A stretch of DNA of 64,000 nt from Brevundimonas sp. MYb52 (GTDB lineage: Bacteria; Pseudomonadota; Alphaproteobacteria; Caulobacterales; Caulobacteraceae). Below, piece by piece: positions 6,650 to 14,676 of the stretch (the stretch's first letter is position 1; each line of letters starts with the position of its first letter). The stretch is from assembly GCF_002979535.1 (NCBI RefSeq), contig NZ_PCPB01000017.1, positions 1 to 64,000 of the forward strand, read 5' to 3'. Both the position numbers and the translations under genes were made by a program. Under the pieces are notes generated by a model. That model saw only the letters and a program-made list of their open reading frames with translations, ran no database searches and was not told the DNA's origin.

Positions 6650-8698
6650 ATGGTTTCCCACGGTTCTCACCCCTTCCACGCCCCGCGCGCCCACGGCTTC
6701 GTGCGCGTCGCCGCCGCGACCCCGGTGGTCCATGTCGCCGACCCGGCCGCCAACGCCGAGGAACACGCAGCCCTGATCCGTCAGGCGGGCGTGGCGGGCG
6801 TGGACTTGCTGGTCTTTCCTGAACTCTCGCTGAGCGCCTACGCCATCGACGACCTGCTGATGCAGGCGGCTCTGCTGGAAGAGGTCGAGCGTCGCATCGC
6901 CGAGCTGGCCGAGGTGGCTGACGAAGCAGGCGTCATCGCCGTGATCGGCGCGCCGATCCGCAACGGCGACGCCCTGTTCAACTGTGCCGTGGTGCTGGGC
7001 GGCGGCGAGGTGCTGGGCGTCGTGCCCAAGACCTACCTGCCCAACTACCGGGAATATTACGAAAAGCGCTGGTTCGCACCGGCCGCCAGCCGGTCCGAGG
7101 ACGCGGTCGTCTTGAACGGAGAGAGCGTCGATTTCGCGCCGGGTCTGATCTTCGAGGCGAGCAACCGGCCGGGCTTCGTCTTTGCGGTCGAGATCTGCGA
7201 GGACTTCTGGGCGCCCCAGCCGCCCTCGACGCGGGCGGCGCTCGCAGGGGCGCGCATCCTGTGCAACCTGTCGGCCTCCAACATCGTCATCGGCAAGGCG
7301 GACGAGCGGGCCTTGTTGTGCGCCAGCCAGTCCAGCCGCACCCTGTCGGCCTATGTCTTCGCCGCCTCGGGCTGGGGCGAGAGCACAACCGATCTGGCCT
7401 GGGACGGTCAGGCGACCATCCATGAACTGGGCGCGAAACTGGCCGAGGGCGAGCGGTTCGCGCTGGAAAGTCATCTGACCGTCGCCGACGTGGACGTGGA
7501 CCGCATCGGTCTGGACCGGCTGCGCAACGGCACCTTCGCCGACTGCGCCCGGCTGGAAGGCGAGGCGGCGACGGTGGTTCCGTTCGAGGCGGGGCCGGGG
7601 CCGGGCGACGCCCTGATCCGTCCGCTGGACCGCTTCCCCTTTGTGCCCGATGACGCGGCGCGTCTGGATCAGGACTGTTTCGAAGCCTTCAATATCCAGG
7701 TCCAGGGCCTGATGCGGCGGATGACGGCCACGGGGTCGAAGACCCTGGTCATCGGCGTCTCGGGGGGGCTGGATTCGACCCAGGCTCTGCTGGTGGCCTG
7801 TCGGGCTTTCGATCGGCTGAAGTTGCCGCGCACGGGGATTCTGGCCTTTACGATGCCGGGCTTTGCGACGTCGGACGGCACGAAGTCCAACGCCTGGGCG
7901 CTGATGACGGCCCTGGGGGTGACGGGGGCCGAGATCGACATCCGCCCCGCCGCCGAGCAGATGCTGCGCGACATCGGCCATGCCTTCGCCGACGGCCAGC
8001 CGGTCCACGACATCACCTTCGAGAACGTCCAGGCGGGTCTGCGCACCGACTATCTGTTCCGCCTGGCCAATCAGAACCACGGCTTTGTGCTGGGCACGGG
8101 CGACCTGTCGGAACTGGCCCTGGGCTGGTGCACCTATGGCGTCGGCGACCACATGAGCCACTACAACGTCAACGGCGGGGTGGCGAAGACCCTGATCCAG
8201 CACCTGATCCGCTGGGTCGCCGAGGGCGGTCTGGTGGGCGAGGCGGCGAGGCCGACGTTGCAGGCCATCCTGGCCACCGAGATCTCGCCCGAACTGGTGC
8301 CGGCGGGCGCCGATGGGGCGATCCAGTCGACGCAGTCCATCGTCGGCCCCTATGCCCTGAACGACTTCTTCCTCTTCTACATCAGCCGCTTTGGGATGAA
8401 GCCGTCCAAGGTCGCCTATCTGGCGCATCAGGCCTGGGGCGACGCCACGACGGGAAGCTGGCCGGTCGGCCTGCCGGAGGGCGAGCGGGTCGCCTATGAT
8501 CTGGCGACCATCAAGGCCTGGCTGAGGAAGTTCCTGATCCGCTTCTTCCAGACCAGCCAGTTCAAGCGTTCGGCCGTGCCCAATGGGCCCAAGGTGGTGA
8601 CCGGCGGCTCTCTATCGCCGCGCGGCGACTGGCGGGCGCCGTCGGATTCCTCGGCGCGCGTCTGGCTGGATGAACTGGACGCCCATACGCCCGATTGA
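6650..8698 (+). CDS. nadE: glutamine-dependent NAD+ synthetase
   Basis: A 682-residue two-domain enzyme. The N-terminal nitrilase-like glutaminase has the Glu-Lys-Cys triad in FPELSLS (near 57-63), PKTYLPN (near 126) and EICEDFW (Cys near 183). The C-terminal synthetase has the PP-loop SGGLDST near 371-377. The enzyme adenylates nicotinic acid adenine dinucleotide and amidates it to NAD+ with ammonia channelled from glutamine, the last step of NAD biosynthesis. Length is typical of the long glutamine-using class. A TTG lies one codon upstream; the ATG at 6650 is preferred. Its start is almost flush with repeat element B, so the repeat must tolerate or supply the leader. Confidence 0.96.
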   Translation: MVSHGSHPFHAPRAHGFVRVAAATPVVHVADPAANAEEHAALIRQAGVAGVDLLVFPELSLSAYAIDDLLMQAALLEEVERRIAELAEVADEAGVIAVIGAPIRNGDALFNCAVVLGGGEVLGVVPKTYLPNYREYYEKRWFAPAASRSEDAVVLNGESVDFAPGLIFEASNRPGFVFAVEICEDFWAPQPPSTRAALAGARILCNLSASNIVIGKADERALLCASQSSRTLSAYVFAASGWGESTTDLAWDGQATIHELGAKLAEGERFALESHLTVADVDVDRIGLDRLRNGTFADCARLEGEAATVVPFEAGPGPGDALIRPLDRFPFVPDDAARLDQDCFEAFNIQVQGLMRRMTATGSKTLVIGVSGGLDSTQALLVACRAFDRLKLPRTGILAFTMPGFATSDGTKSNAWALMTALGVTGAEIDIRPAAEQMLRDIGHAFADGQPVHDITFENVQAGLRTDYLFRLANQNHGFVLGTGDLSELALGWCTYGVGDHMSHYNVNGGVAKTLIQHLIRWVAEGGLVGEAARPTLQAILATEISPELVPAGADGAIQSTQSIVGPYALNDFFLFYISRFGMKPSKVAYLAHQAWGDATTGSWPVGLPEGERVAYDLATIKAWLRKFLIRFFQTSQFKRSAVPNGPKVVTGGSLSPRGDWRAPSDSSARVWLDELDAHTPD

Positions 8699-8850
8699 CG
8701 ACCTGGGGTTTACGCGCCCGCATGACGCGGGTTAGCGTTCGGACCTCCCCGCCCTCTGTGAGCCTGACACAACCCGGTCGTGCGGGAGAGCCCGGACCCC
8801 TGTCTGGGTCAGCCTTGGGCTGAGCGTTCGGGACTGCAGAAGGATAAGCC

Positions 8851-9453
8851 ATGCGTATTGCAACGGCCGCCGCCCCGACCGCCATTCTGGCCCTGTTCAT
8901 GACCGCCGCGCCCGCCCTGGCGCAGGACGCCGCCACCCCGCCTCCGGCCGCCGCGCCGGCCCCAGCGGGCGATCCCACGGACGCTGAACTGGCCCAGTTC
9001 GCCGCCGCCATGACGACGGTGCAGGGCGTGGCCGCCTCCGTCCAGAACGGCGCCCCGACGGCTGAGCAACAGGCCGAAATGGCCGCCGCCGTGCAGAATT
9101 CGGGCCTGGCGGTCGAACGCTTCAACGCCATTTCAGCCGCTGTCTCGGGCGATCCCGTGTTGCAGGCCCGCGCCGCTGTGGCGGGGACGACGCCGTCCGC
9201 GCCCGGCTCGGTCGGGGCGAGCGTCACTGACGCCGAAGCCGGCCAGTTCGCCGCCGCCATGGGCGAGATTTCCGGTCTCGCCCGCGCCCTGAACGGTGCT
9301 CAACCCAGTGCCGAGCAGCAGGCCCAGATGGCCTCGGCCATCACGGATGCCGGCCTCGATATCGAGCGTTTCAACGCCATTTCCGCCGCCACGGGCCAGG
9401 ATGCGCATCTTCAGGCGCGCATCGCCCTTGCTCAGGCGCGTCTGGCCGAATAG
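8851..9453 (+). CDS. secreted DUF4168-like protein with internal duplication
   Basis: A 200-residue exported protein. Residues 1-24 form a signal peptide ending APALAQ, then comes a Pro/Ala linker. Two tandem repeats of about 70 residues follow (about 43-110 and 123-195), each with the order TDAE...QFAAAM, then AEQQAQM, then ERFNAISAA, then LQAR. This pattern is that of DUF4168 proteins, small helical periplasmic proteins of unknown role. The two copies share the ERFNAIS block exactly, so the duplication looks fairly recent or constrained. It stands alone between nadE and a PhnA-domain gene with about 150 bp upstream. Export and duplication are clear; function is not known. Confidence 0.82.
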   Translation: MRIATAAAPTAILALFMTAAPALAQDAATPPPAAAPAPAGDPTDAELAQFAAAMTTVQGVAASVQNGAPTAEQQAEMAAAVQNSGLAVERFNAISAAVSGDPVLQARAAVAGTTPSAPGSVGASVTDAEAGQFAAAMGEISGLARALNGAQPSAEQQAQMASAITDAGLDIERFNAISAATGQDAHLQARIALAQARLAE

Positions 9454-9519
9454 GCCCTGAGGAGGCGGGGCTGTCGCGGATGCGGCGGCCCTCTTTCTTC
9501 AATTCAGGCGGGATCGATC

Positions 9520-9744
9520 ATGACCGACGACGTGACCAAGGACTCCAACGGCAACATCCTGGCCGACGGCGACAGCGTGACCCTGATCAAGGACCTGAAG
9601 GTCAAGGGCTCGGGCGGGGTGACGCTGAAGCGCGGGACCCTGGTCAAGAACATCCGCCTGACCGGCGACCCCGACGAGATCGAGGCCAATGTCGAAAAGG
9701 TGCGCGGGCTGGTGTTGCGCACGGAGTTTGTGAAGAAGGCTTGA
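9520..9744 (+). CDS. PhnA/YjdM-domain protein, short form
   Basis: A 74-residue protein consisting only of the C-terminal PhnA domain, an SH3-like barrel: DSNGNILADGDSVTLIKDLK, then LKRGTLVKNIRL, then GLVLRTEFVKKA. E. coli YjdM/PhnA also has an N-terminal zinc ribbon, missing here. Despite the phosphonate name, the domain is not shown to act in phosphonate breakdown, and no phn genes are nearby. It is preceded by a short gap after the DUF4168 gene and followed immediately by the 33-nt hairpin repeat, which may end its transcript. The ATG at 9520 is the natural start. Confidence 0.85.
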   Translation: MTDDVTKDSNGNILADGDSVTLIKDLKVKGSGGVTLKRGTLVKNIRLTGDPDEIEANVEKVRGLVLRTEFVKKA

Positions 9745-9746
9745 TG

Positions 9747-9779
9747 CTGGGCCTACCGCGCTTTGCGCTACTTGAGGCC
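9747..9779 (+). repeat. 33-nt GGCCTA...TTGAGGCC hairpin repeat, copy 2
   Basis: One mismatch from the copy at 4776-4808. It starts 3 bp after the stop codon of the PhnA-domain gene, a position consistent with a terminator, and sits just before the convergent hydrolase gene. Confidence 0.65.
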
Positions 9780-9806
9780 GCATAGGCGGTCATCCCGGAA
9801 GCGGCG

Positions 9807-10703
9807 TCAGCTGACCCCGGTCAGGAAGGTCAGGATGCCGGCGCGGGCTTCGGGCTCGTCGAGCATGGGGGCGTGGCCGATCCCTGGAACCTCGACATAG
9901 GCCATGTCGGGCGCTGTTTCGCGCATACGCCCGGCGATCTCGGCGCTCAGCAGGTCCGAGGCGCCGCCGCGCACCAGCAGGGCCGGCCGTCCCGTCGTCA
10001 GGGCCTTGAAGGCTGGCCATAGGTCGGGGACCAGGGCCGCAGCCCCCGCCGCCTTGATCGGGACCGAGATGTCGGGGTCGTAGTTCAGCGCCGGCTGGCC
10101 GTCGGCGCCCTCACGGAAGATGCGACGGGCGAAGGCGTCCCAGTCGGCGGCGTCATACTGGGGGAAGGCGACGGCGTTGATGTCGCGGGCATAGGCGGCG
10201 GCGTCCGTCCAGTTGCGGATCTCGACCTTTCGGCCGGTATAGGCCGCGATGCGGGCCAGACCCTCGGCGGCCACCTCGGGCCCCACGTCATTGATGACGG
10301 CGGCGGCGATGGCCTGGGGCTGGATCGCGGCCAGGGCCATGGTGATCAACCCGCCCATGGAGGTGCCGAGGAAGACGGCCTTGGCGATCCCCGTCTGCTC
10401 CATCAGGGCGATGACGTCGCGGGCATAGACGTCGGGCCTGTAGGTCATGGGATCGGTCGCGCGATCCGACAGGCCGCGCCCGCGCACGTCGACGGCCAGG
10501 ACGCGGCGGCCGCTCTGCGCCATCAGCCCGGCGATGACGCCGAAGTCGGCGCTGTTGCGGGTCAGGCCGTGGATGGCGATGACCGGCAGGCCCGCCGCCC
10601 CCGCCGCCGGGGCATAGTCGCGGGCGAACAGGCTCAGACCGTCCGGCGAGGTCCAGCGGCGCTCGACGTAGCGTTCGGCAAAGGGCGAGGTCTGGGCGGG
10701 CAT
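9807..10703 (-). CDS. alpha/beta-fold hydrolase
   Basis: A 298-residue alpha/beta hydrolase of the epoxide hydrolase/proline iminopeptidase-like superfamily. The oxyanion region IHGLTRNS is near residues 43-50, the nucleophile elbow GTSMGG (Ser near 117) follows, and the histidine in GIGHAPMLDEP lies near residue 277. The acid residue is probably in the SDLL segment near residue 250. No signal peptide is visible, so it is likely cytoplasmic. The substrate cannot be inferred; esterase, lactonase or C-C hydrolase activities are all possible. It stands alone on the minus strand, separated by 68 bp from the start-distal end of the HAD gene. Confidence 0.85.
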   Translation of the reverse strand: MPAQTSPFAERYVERRWTSPDGLSLFARDYAPAAGAAGLPVIAIHGLTRNSADFGVIAGLMAQSGRRVLAVDVRGRGLSDRATDPMTYRPDVYARDVIALMEQTGIAKAVFLGTSMGGLITMALAAIQPQAIAAAVINDVGPEVAAEGLARIAAYTGRKVEIRNWTDAAAYARDINAVAFPQYDAADWDAFARRIFREGADGQPALNYDPDISVPIKAAGAAALVPDLWPAFKALTTGRPALLVRGGASDLLSAEIAGRMRETAPDMAYVEVPGIGHAPMLDEPEARAGILTFLTGVS

Positions 10704-10771
10704 GGTCGTCTTCTCCGGCGGTTTCTTATGACCTTGGCTGTGAGATTAATTCACCAGATGAAGAATTGCGA

Positions 10772-11281
10772 TCAACCGATCAGCACGCCCGCGACAAAGT
10801 GATCGAGGTCGCCGCCCTCGGGGAAGCGATGGCCGGCCACCCCCGCACGCCGCGCCGCCTCCATGTCCGAGGGCTGGTCGCCGATCATCAGCGAGCGAGC
10901 GGGGTCGAGGTCGTGCTCGGCGATGGCGCGAAGCAGCATGCCGGGGTTGGGCTTGCGGTCGGGGTGGTCGGGGTGACGATAGCGCGCGTCCACGGCCTCG
11001 GCATGGTGCGGGGCGGCATAGACGGCGTCGATGCGGGCGCCGGCCTCGGCCAGACGCTCGACCAGCAGGGCGTTGAAGCCGTGCATCGTTTCTTCGCTGA
11101 ACAGGCCGCGCGCCACGCCGGACTGGTTGGTGACGATGACGACGACATAGCCGGCGTCGTTCAGCCGCTTCACCGCCTCGGCGGCGCCGGGGATCAGCAC
11201 CAGCTGGTCGGGGCGGTGCGGATAGCCGCAGTCGAAGATCAGCACGCCGTCGCGGTCGAGAAAAGCAGCAGGCCGGCTCAT
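10772..11281 (-). CDS. HAD-IIIA phosphatase, GmhB-like
   Basis: A 169-residue HAD phosphatase of the D-glycero-D-manno-heptose 1,7-bisphosphate 7-phosphatase group. Motif I FLDRDGV (nucleophile and acid/base Asp) is at residues 7-13, motif II is in VTNQSG near 50, motif III Lys is in RKPNPGM near 118 and motif IV is GDQPSD near 140. In classical GmhB a zinc loop with three Cys and one His precedes motif III; here that stretch keeps HH but has no Cys, so zinc binding is probably lost. Its ATG overlaps the stop of the AGE isomerase upstream, indicating coupling in a sugar-phosphate pathway. The exact substrate is uncertain. Confidence 0.82.
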   Translation of the reverse strand: MSRPAAFLDRDGVLIFDCGYPHRPDQLVLIPGAAEAVKRLNDAGYVVVIVTNQSGVARGLFSEETMHGFNALLVERLAEAGARIDAVYAAPHHAEAVDARYRHPDHPDRKPNPGMLLRAIAEHDLDPARSLMIGDQPSDMEAARRAGVAGHRFPEGGDLDHFVAGVLIG

Positions 11282-12396
11282 GCGGGCTCCGTCAGCAGGG
11301 CCGAGAAGGCGGTCATCAGGTGATAGAGGGTCGAGGCGGGGACGGAGGCGTCCTGGGCGCGGCCCTCGGCGTCATAGCTGTCGATCCATAGGCCCGGCGT
11401 TTCGGTCGCCAGATGGGTGGCGAAGACGGCGTCGGTCAGGCTGAGGGCGCGTTCGGTCTGGTCGCGCAGCAGGAAGGTGCGGATGGCCTCGGTCTGCCCC
11501 CACAGGCGGCGACCGGCGTCGCGGACGGCGCCGATGCGGTCGACTTCGCGGACCATCAGGCCCTGGGCGTCGACGCCATTGGTTAGGGCCGAGGCGAAGA
11601 GGGCCTGGGCCTGTCGCTCATGACCGTCGAAGCCGAGGCGTCGCGCCTGATCCAGCAGCCAGATCCACTCCATGTGATGGCCGGGCTCGACCACCTGTCC
11701 GGGGCCGCCGGAAGCGACGGTCCAGTCCGCGGTGAAGAACTCGCCCAGCACCAGGTGTTCGCGGTCGAAGAAGCGCCGGTTGAACAGGTTCAGCACGGAC
11801 CGCGCCGCCGCCTCGAAGGCCGGGTCGGGGGCGACGGCCTGCCAGGCCAGCAGGGCCTCCAGCATGTGCATGTGCGGGTTCTGGCGGCGCGGCAGGACGG
11901 GGGGCAGGGCCTCCTGCCAGCCGCCGCGGACCGGATCGGCCATGTGGGTTTCGATGGCCGCCAGCGTCGACAGGGCCAGGGGCAGGGCGCGCTCGTCCTT
12001 CAATACGCGGTGGGCGGCGGCGAGGGCGAACAGGACAAAGGCCAGGTCGTAGAGGTCGGGCGTGGGGTCGATGACGGCGCCCGCGTCATTGAGAGCGCGG
12101 ACCCACAGGCCGTCTTCACGGCGGTAGTCGCGGATCAGGGCGTCCAATCCGCGTCGGGCGACCGCCGCGCCGCCATTTTCCTTTTCTGGCCAGCCCAGGG
12201 CGACGGCTTCGCAAAAGACATAGACCTGGCGCGCCTGGACCCGCGTGCGGCGCGGGGCGCCGATGATCGGACGGCCGTCGAAGTCGAGTTTCTCGAAGAA
12301 GCGGCCCTCGGCGTCGACCCCGGCCTCGGCCCACAGGGGCAGGGCCTGGCCGAACAGCCAGTCGCGGACCTGATTTTGCGTCGTCGAGAGCGTCAT
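11278..12396 (-). CDS. AGE-family epimerase/isomerase
   Basis: A 372-residue (alpha/alpha)6-barrel protein of the N-acylglucosamine 2-epimerase/mannose-6-phosphate isomerase-like family. Conserved features are RVQARQVYVFCEA near residue 55, PHMHMLEALLAW near residue 180, PGHHMEWIWLLDQ near residue 247 and the C-terminal YHLMTAFSALL. Members interconvert aldose and ketose or epimerise at C2 using two active-site His residues, both in retained motifs. In alphaproteobacteria this family often replaces class I ManA. Cotranscribed with the HAD phosphatase by a 4-bp overlap and divergent from the aminotransferase/dehydrogenase pair, so it probably supplies or recycles a sugar for the envelope. Substrate not determined. 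Confidence 0.85.
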   Translation of the reverse strand: MTLSTTQNQVRDWLFGQALPLWAEAGVDAEGRFFEKLDFDGRPIIGAPRRTRVQARQVYVFCEAVALGWPEKENGGAAVARRGLDALIRDYRREDGLWVRALNDAGAVIDPTPDLYDLAFVLFALAAAHRVLKDERALPLALSTLAAIETHMADPVRGGWQEALPPVLPRRQNPHMHMLEALLAWQAVAPDPAFEAAARSVLNLFNRRFFDREHLVLGEFFTADWTVASGGPGQVVEPGHHMEWIWLLDQARRLGFDGHERQAQALFASALTNGVDAQGLMVREVDRIGAVRDAGRRLWGQTEAIRTFLLRDQTERALSLTDAVFATHLATETPGLWIDSYDAEGRAQDASVPASTLYHLMTAFSALLTEPA

Positions 12397-12577
12397 GATC
12401 CCTTGGGCTTAGGCAGGCTTGCGGGCTTTGCCAAGTCGAGCTTTCGTTGCAACCGGCAACGCGAAGTGACCCTGGCGAGTTTGGTGCTGGGCGGCGGCTT
12501 TGATAGGAGGCCGCAACGACATAACCTCCTCCCTGTCCGCGCGCGGCGTCGCGCAGGGCGTCATCGAGAGAGCCTTC

Positions 12578-13738
12578 ATGACCATTCCCTTCATCGACCT
12601 TCAGGCCCAGCGCCTTCGCCTCGGCGGCAAGATCGAGGCTGCCGTCGCCGACGCCGTCGTCGGCGGCGCCTGGGTCATGGGCCCGCAGGTGCGCCAGTTC
12701 GAGGCCGACCTGGCCGCCTTTGGCGCCGCCAAGCACGCCCTCGGTTGCGCCAACGGCACAGACGCCCTGGCCCTGCCGCTGATGGCCTGGGGCGTGGGAC
12801 GCGGCGACGCTGTCTTCGTCCCCAGCTTCACCTTCGCCGCCACCGCCGAGGTCGTGCCCTGGTTCGACGCCGAGCCGGTTTTCATCGACGTGGACGAGGC
12901 GACCTACAACATGGACCCGGCCCATCTGGAGGCGGCCATCGAGGCGACGCTGAAGGAAGGCCGTCTGAAGCCGCGCGTGGTCATCGCCGTCGACCTGTTC
13001 GGCCAGCCCGCCGACTATCCGGCGATCAAGGCCATCTGCGACAAGTACGGCCTGAAACTGATCTCGGACTCGGCGCAAGGCTTCGGCTGCACCATCGACG
13101 GCGAGCACCCTTTGAAGTGGGCCGACATCACCACCACCAGCTTCTTCCCGGCCAAGCCGCTGGGTTGCTACGGCGACGGCGGGGCGGTGCTGACCAATGA
13201 CGACGAACTGGCCCAGCTGATCGATTCCATCCGCGTGCACGGCAAGGCGGTGGCGGTCGACCTGAAGGACAAGACCTTCGACCACGACCCCAAATACCTG
13301 AACATGCGCATCGGCCTGAACAGCCGTCTGGACACCATCCAGGCCGCCGTCCTGATCGAGAAGCTGAAGGTCTTCGGTCAGGAGATCGAGTGGCGCAACC
13401 GCATCGCCGCCCGCTACAATGACGGTCTGCGCGCTCATGTCGCCGCCGTGCCGGACGTGCCGGCGGGCAATGTCTCGAACTGGGCGCAATACACCATCGA
13501 GCACGAGGACCGCGACGCCCTGGCCGCGCATCTGAAAGAGCAGGGGGTGCCGACGGCGGTCTACTACCCGATCCCGCTGCACCTGCAGCCCGCCTATGAC
13601 ATGTATCCGCGCGGTCCGCAGGGCCTGCCGGTCACCGAGCGCCTGATGCAGCGCGTCATCAGCCTGCCGATGCATTCGGATCTGGACGAGGCGACGCAAG
13701 ATCGCATCATCGCCGCCGTCGCCAGCTTCAAGGCCTGA
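12578..13738 (+). CDS. DegT-family sugar aminotransferase, GnnB/WbpE-like
   Basis: A 386-residue PLP-dependent aminotransferase of the DegT/DnrJ/EryC1 family. The PLP lysine lies in SFFPAKPLGCYGDGGA (Lys near 192), with SDSAQGFG (Asp contacting the pyridine nitrogen) near 165 and the phosphate-binding NGTDAL near 60. The PAKPLGCYGDGG variant resembles WbpE/GnnB enzymes acting on 3-keto-UDP sugars. It is 5 bp upstream of a Gfo/Idh/MocA dehydrogenase. Together such pairs turn UDP-GlcNAc into the 3-amino sugar used for 2,3-diaminoglucose lipid A, known chemically from Caulobacter and Brevundimonas. The ATG at 12578 begins the usual IPFIDLQAQ motif. A glucuronate (WbpE) substrate remains possible. 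Confidence 0.82.
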   Translation: MTIPFIDLQAQRLRLGGKIEAAVADAVVGGAWVMGPQVRQFEADLAAFGAAKHALGCANGTDALALPLMAWGVGRGDAVFVPSFTFAATAEVVPWFDAEPVFIDVDEATYNMDPAHLEAAIEATLKEGRLKPRVVIAVDLFGQPADYPAIKAICDKYGLKLISDSAQGFGCTIDGEHPLKWADITTTSFFPAKPLGCYGDGGAVLTNDDELAQLIDSIRVHGKAVAVDLKDKTFDHDPKYLNMRIGLNSRLDTIQAAVLIEKLKVFGQEIEWRNRIAARYNDGLRAHVAAVPDVPAGNVSNWAQYTIEHEDRDALAAHLKEQGVPTAVYYPIPLHLQPAYDMYPRGPQGLPVTERLMQRVISLPMHSDLDEATQDRIIAAVASFKA

Positions 13739-13743
13739 TCCTC

Positions 13744-14676
13744 ATGACCCAGCAGACCCCCCTCAAGATCGGCGTCGCCGGCGCCGGCGTCATGGGCCGC
13801 AACCACGCCCGCGTCCTGTCCGAACTGCGCGACGTCGAGCTGACGACCGTGTTTGATCCCGACGCCGTGACGGCCGAGGGCGTGGCCGAAGCCTATGGCG
13901 CCACCGCCGTGACCACGGCCCAGGCCTTTGTCGCCGCCGGCCTGGACGCCGCCGTCATCGCCACGCCGAACCGCTTCCACGCCGAGCTGGGCGTGGCCCT
14001 GCTGAACGCCGGGGTGCATGTGCTGGTGGAGAAGCCGATCGCGGCCACCGTGGCGGACGCCCAGGCCATGATCGACGCGGCCAAGGCCAATAACCGCGTG
14101 CTGATGGTCGGCCATGTCGAGCGCTTCAACCCGGCGGTGGACACGGTCAAGCGCGCCATCGACGGCGACGAGATCATCTCCATCCAGATCACCCGCGTCG
14201 GCCCCTTCCCGCCGCGCATGGGCGAGGTCGGGGTGGTCATCGACCTGGCGGTGCACGACATCGACATCATCCGTCACCTGACGGGCTCAGAGGTGGTCGA
14301 GGTCCAGTCGTTGCTGGGCCATACCCACGCCTCGCGCGAAGATTCGGCCCTGCTGCAGTTCCGCATGGCCAATGACGTGATCGCCCATATCACCACCAAC
14401 TGGGTCACGCCCTACAAGACCCGCACCCTGCAGGTCGCCACCAAGAACCGCTTCATCGTCGCCGACCTGATCACCCGTCAGGTGACCGAGTATTTCGGCC
14501 AGCAGCCGGACGGTTCCTATTCGACGCGGATGCTCAACTCCTGGCCCGCCGAGCCGCTCAAGAAGGAGCACGAGGCCTTCGTCCACGCCATCCGCACCGG
14601 CGAGACGGCGGCGGTCTCGGGCGAGGACGGCCTGCGCAACCTGGAAGTCGCCCTGCGCTGCCTGGGCGAGCGCTAG
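13744..14676 (+). CDS. Gfo/Idh/MocA oxidoreductase, GnnA-like
   Basis: A 310-residue NAD(P)-dependent sugar dehydrogenase. The Rossmann motif GVAGAGVMGRNHARV is at residues 11-25, the catalytic Lys is in EKPIA near 97, and the VIDLAVHDIDII segment near residue 163 carries the conserved Asp and His. Paired with the upstream aminotransferase, the likely reaction is oxidation of the 3-hydroxyl of UDP-GlcNAc, giving the keto sugar the partner aminates (GnnA role). WbpB-type oxidation of UDP-GlcNAcA is the alternative. The stop overlaps the convergent MHYT kinase gene by 4 bp, so no terminator fits between them. Family firm, substrate inferred from the pairing. Confidence 0.82.
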   Translation: MTQQTPLKIGVAGAGVMGRNHARVLSELRDVELTTVFDPDAVTAEGVAEAYGATAVTTAQAFVAAGLDAAVIATPNRFHAELGVALLNAGVHVLVEKPIAATVADAQAMIDAAKANNRVLMVGHVERFNPAVDTVKRAIDGDEIISIQITRVGPFPPRMGEVGVVIDLAVHDIDIIRHLTGSEVVEVQSLLGHTHASREDSALLQFRMANDVIAHITTNWVTPYKTRTLQVATKNRFIVADLITRQVTEYFGQQPDGSYSTRMLNSWPAEPLKKEHEAFVHAIRTGETAAVSGEDGLRNLEVALRCLGER

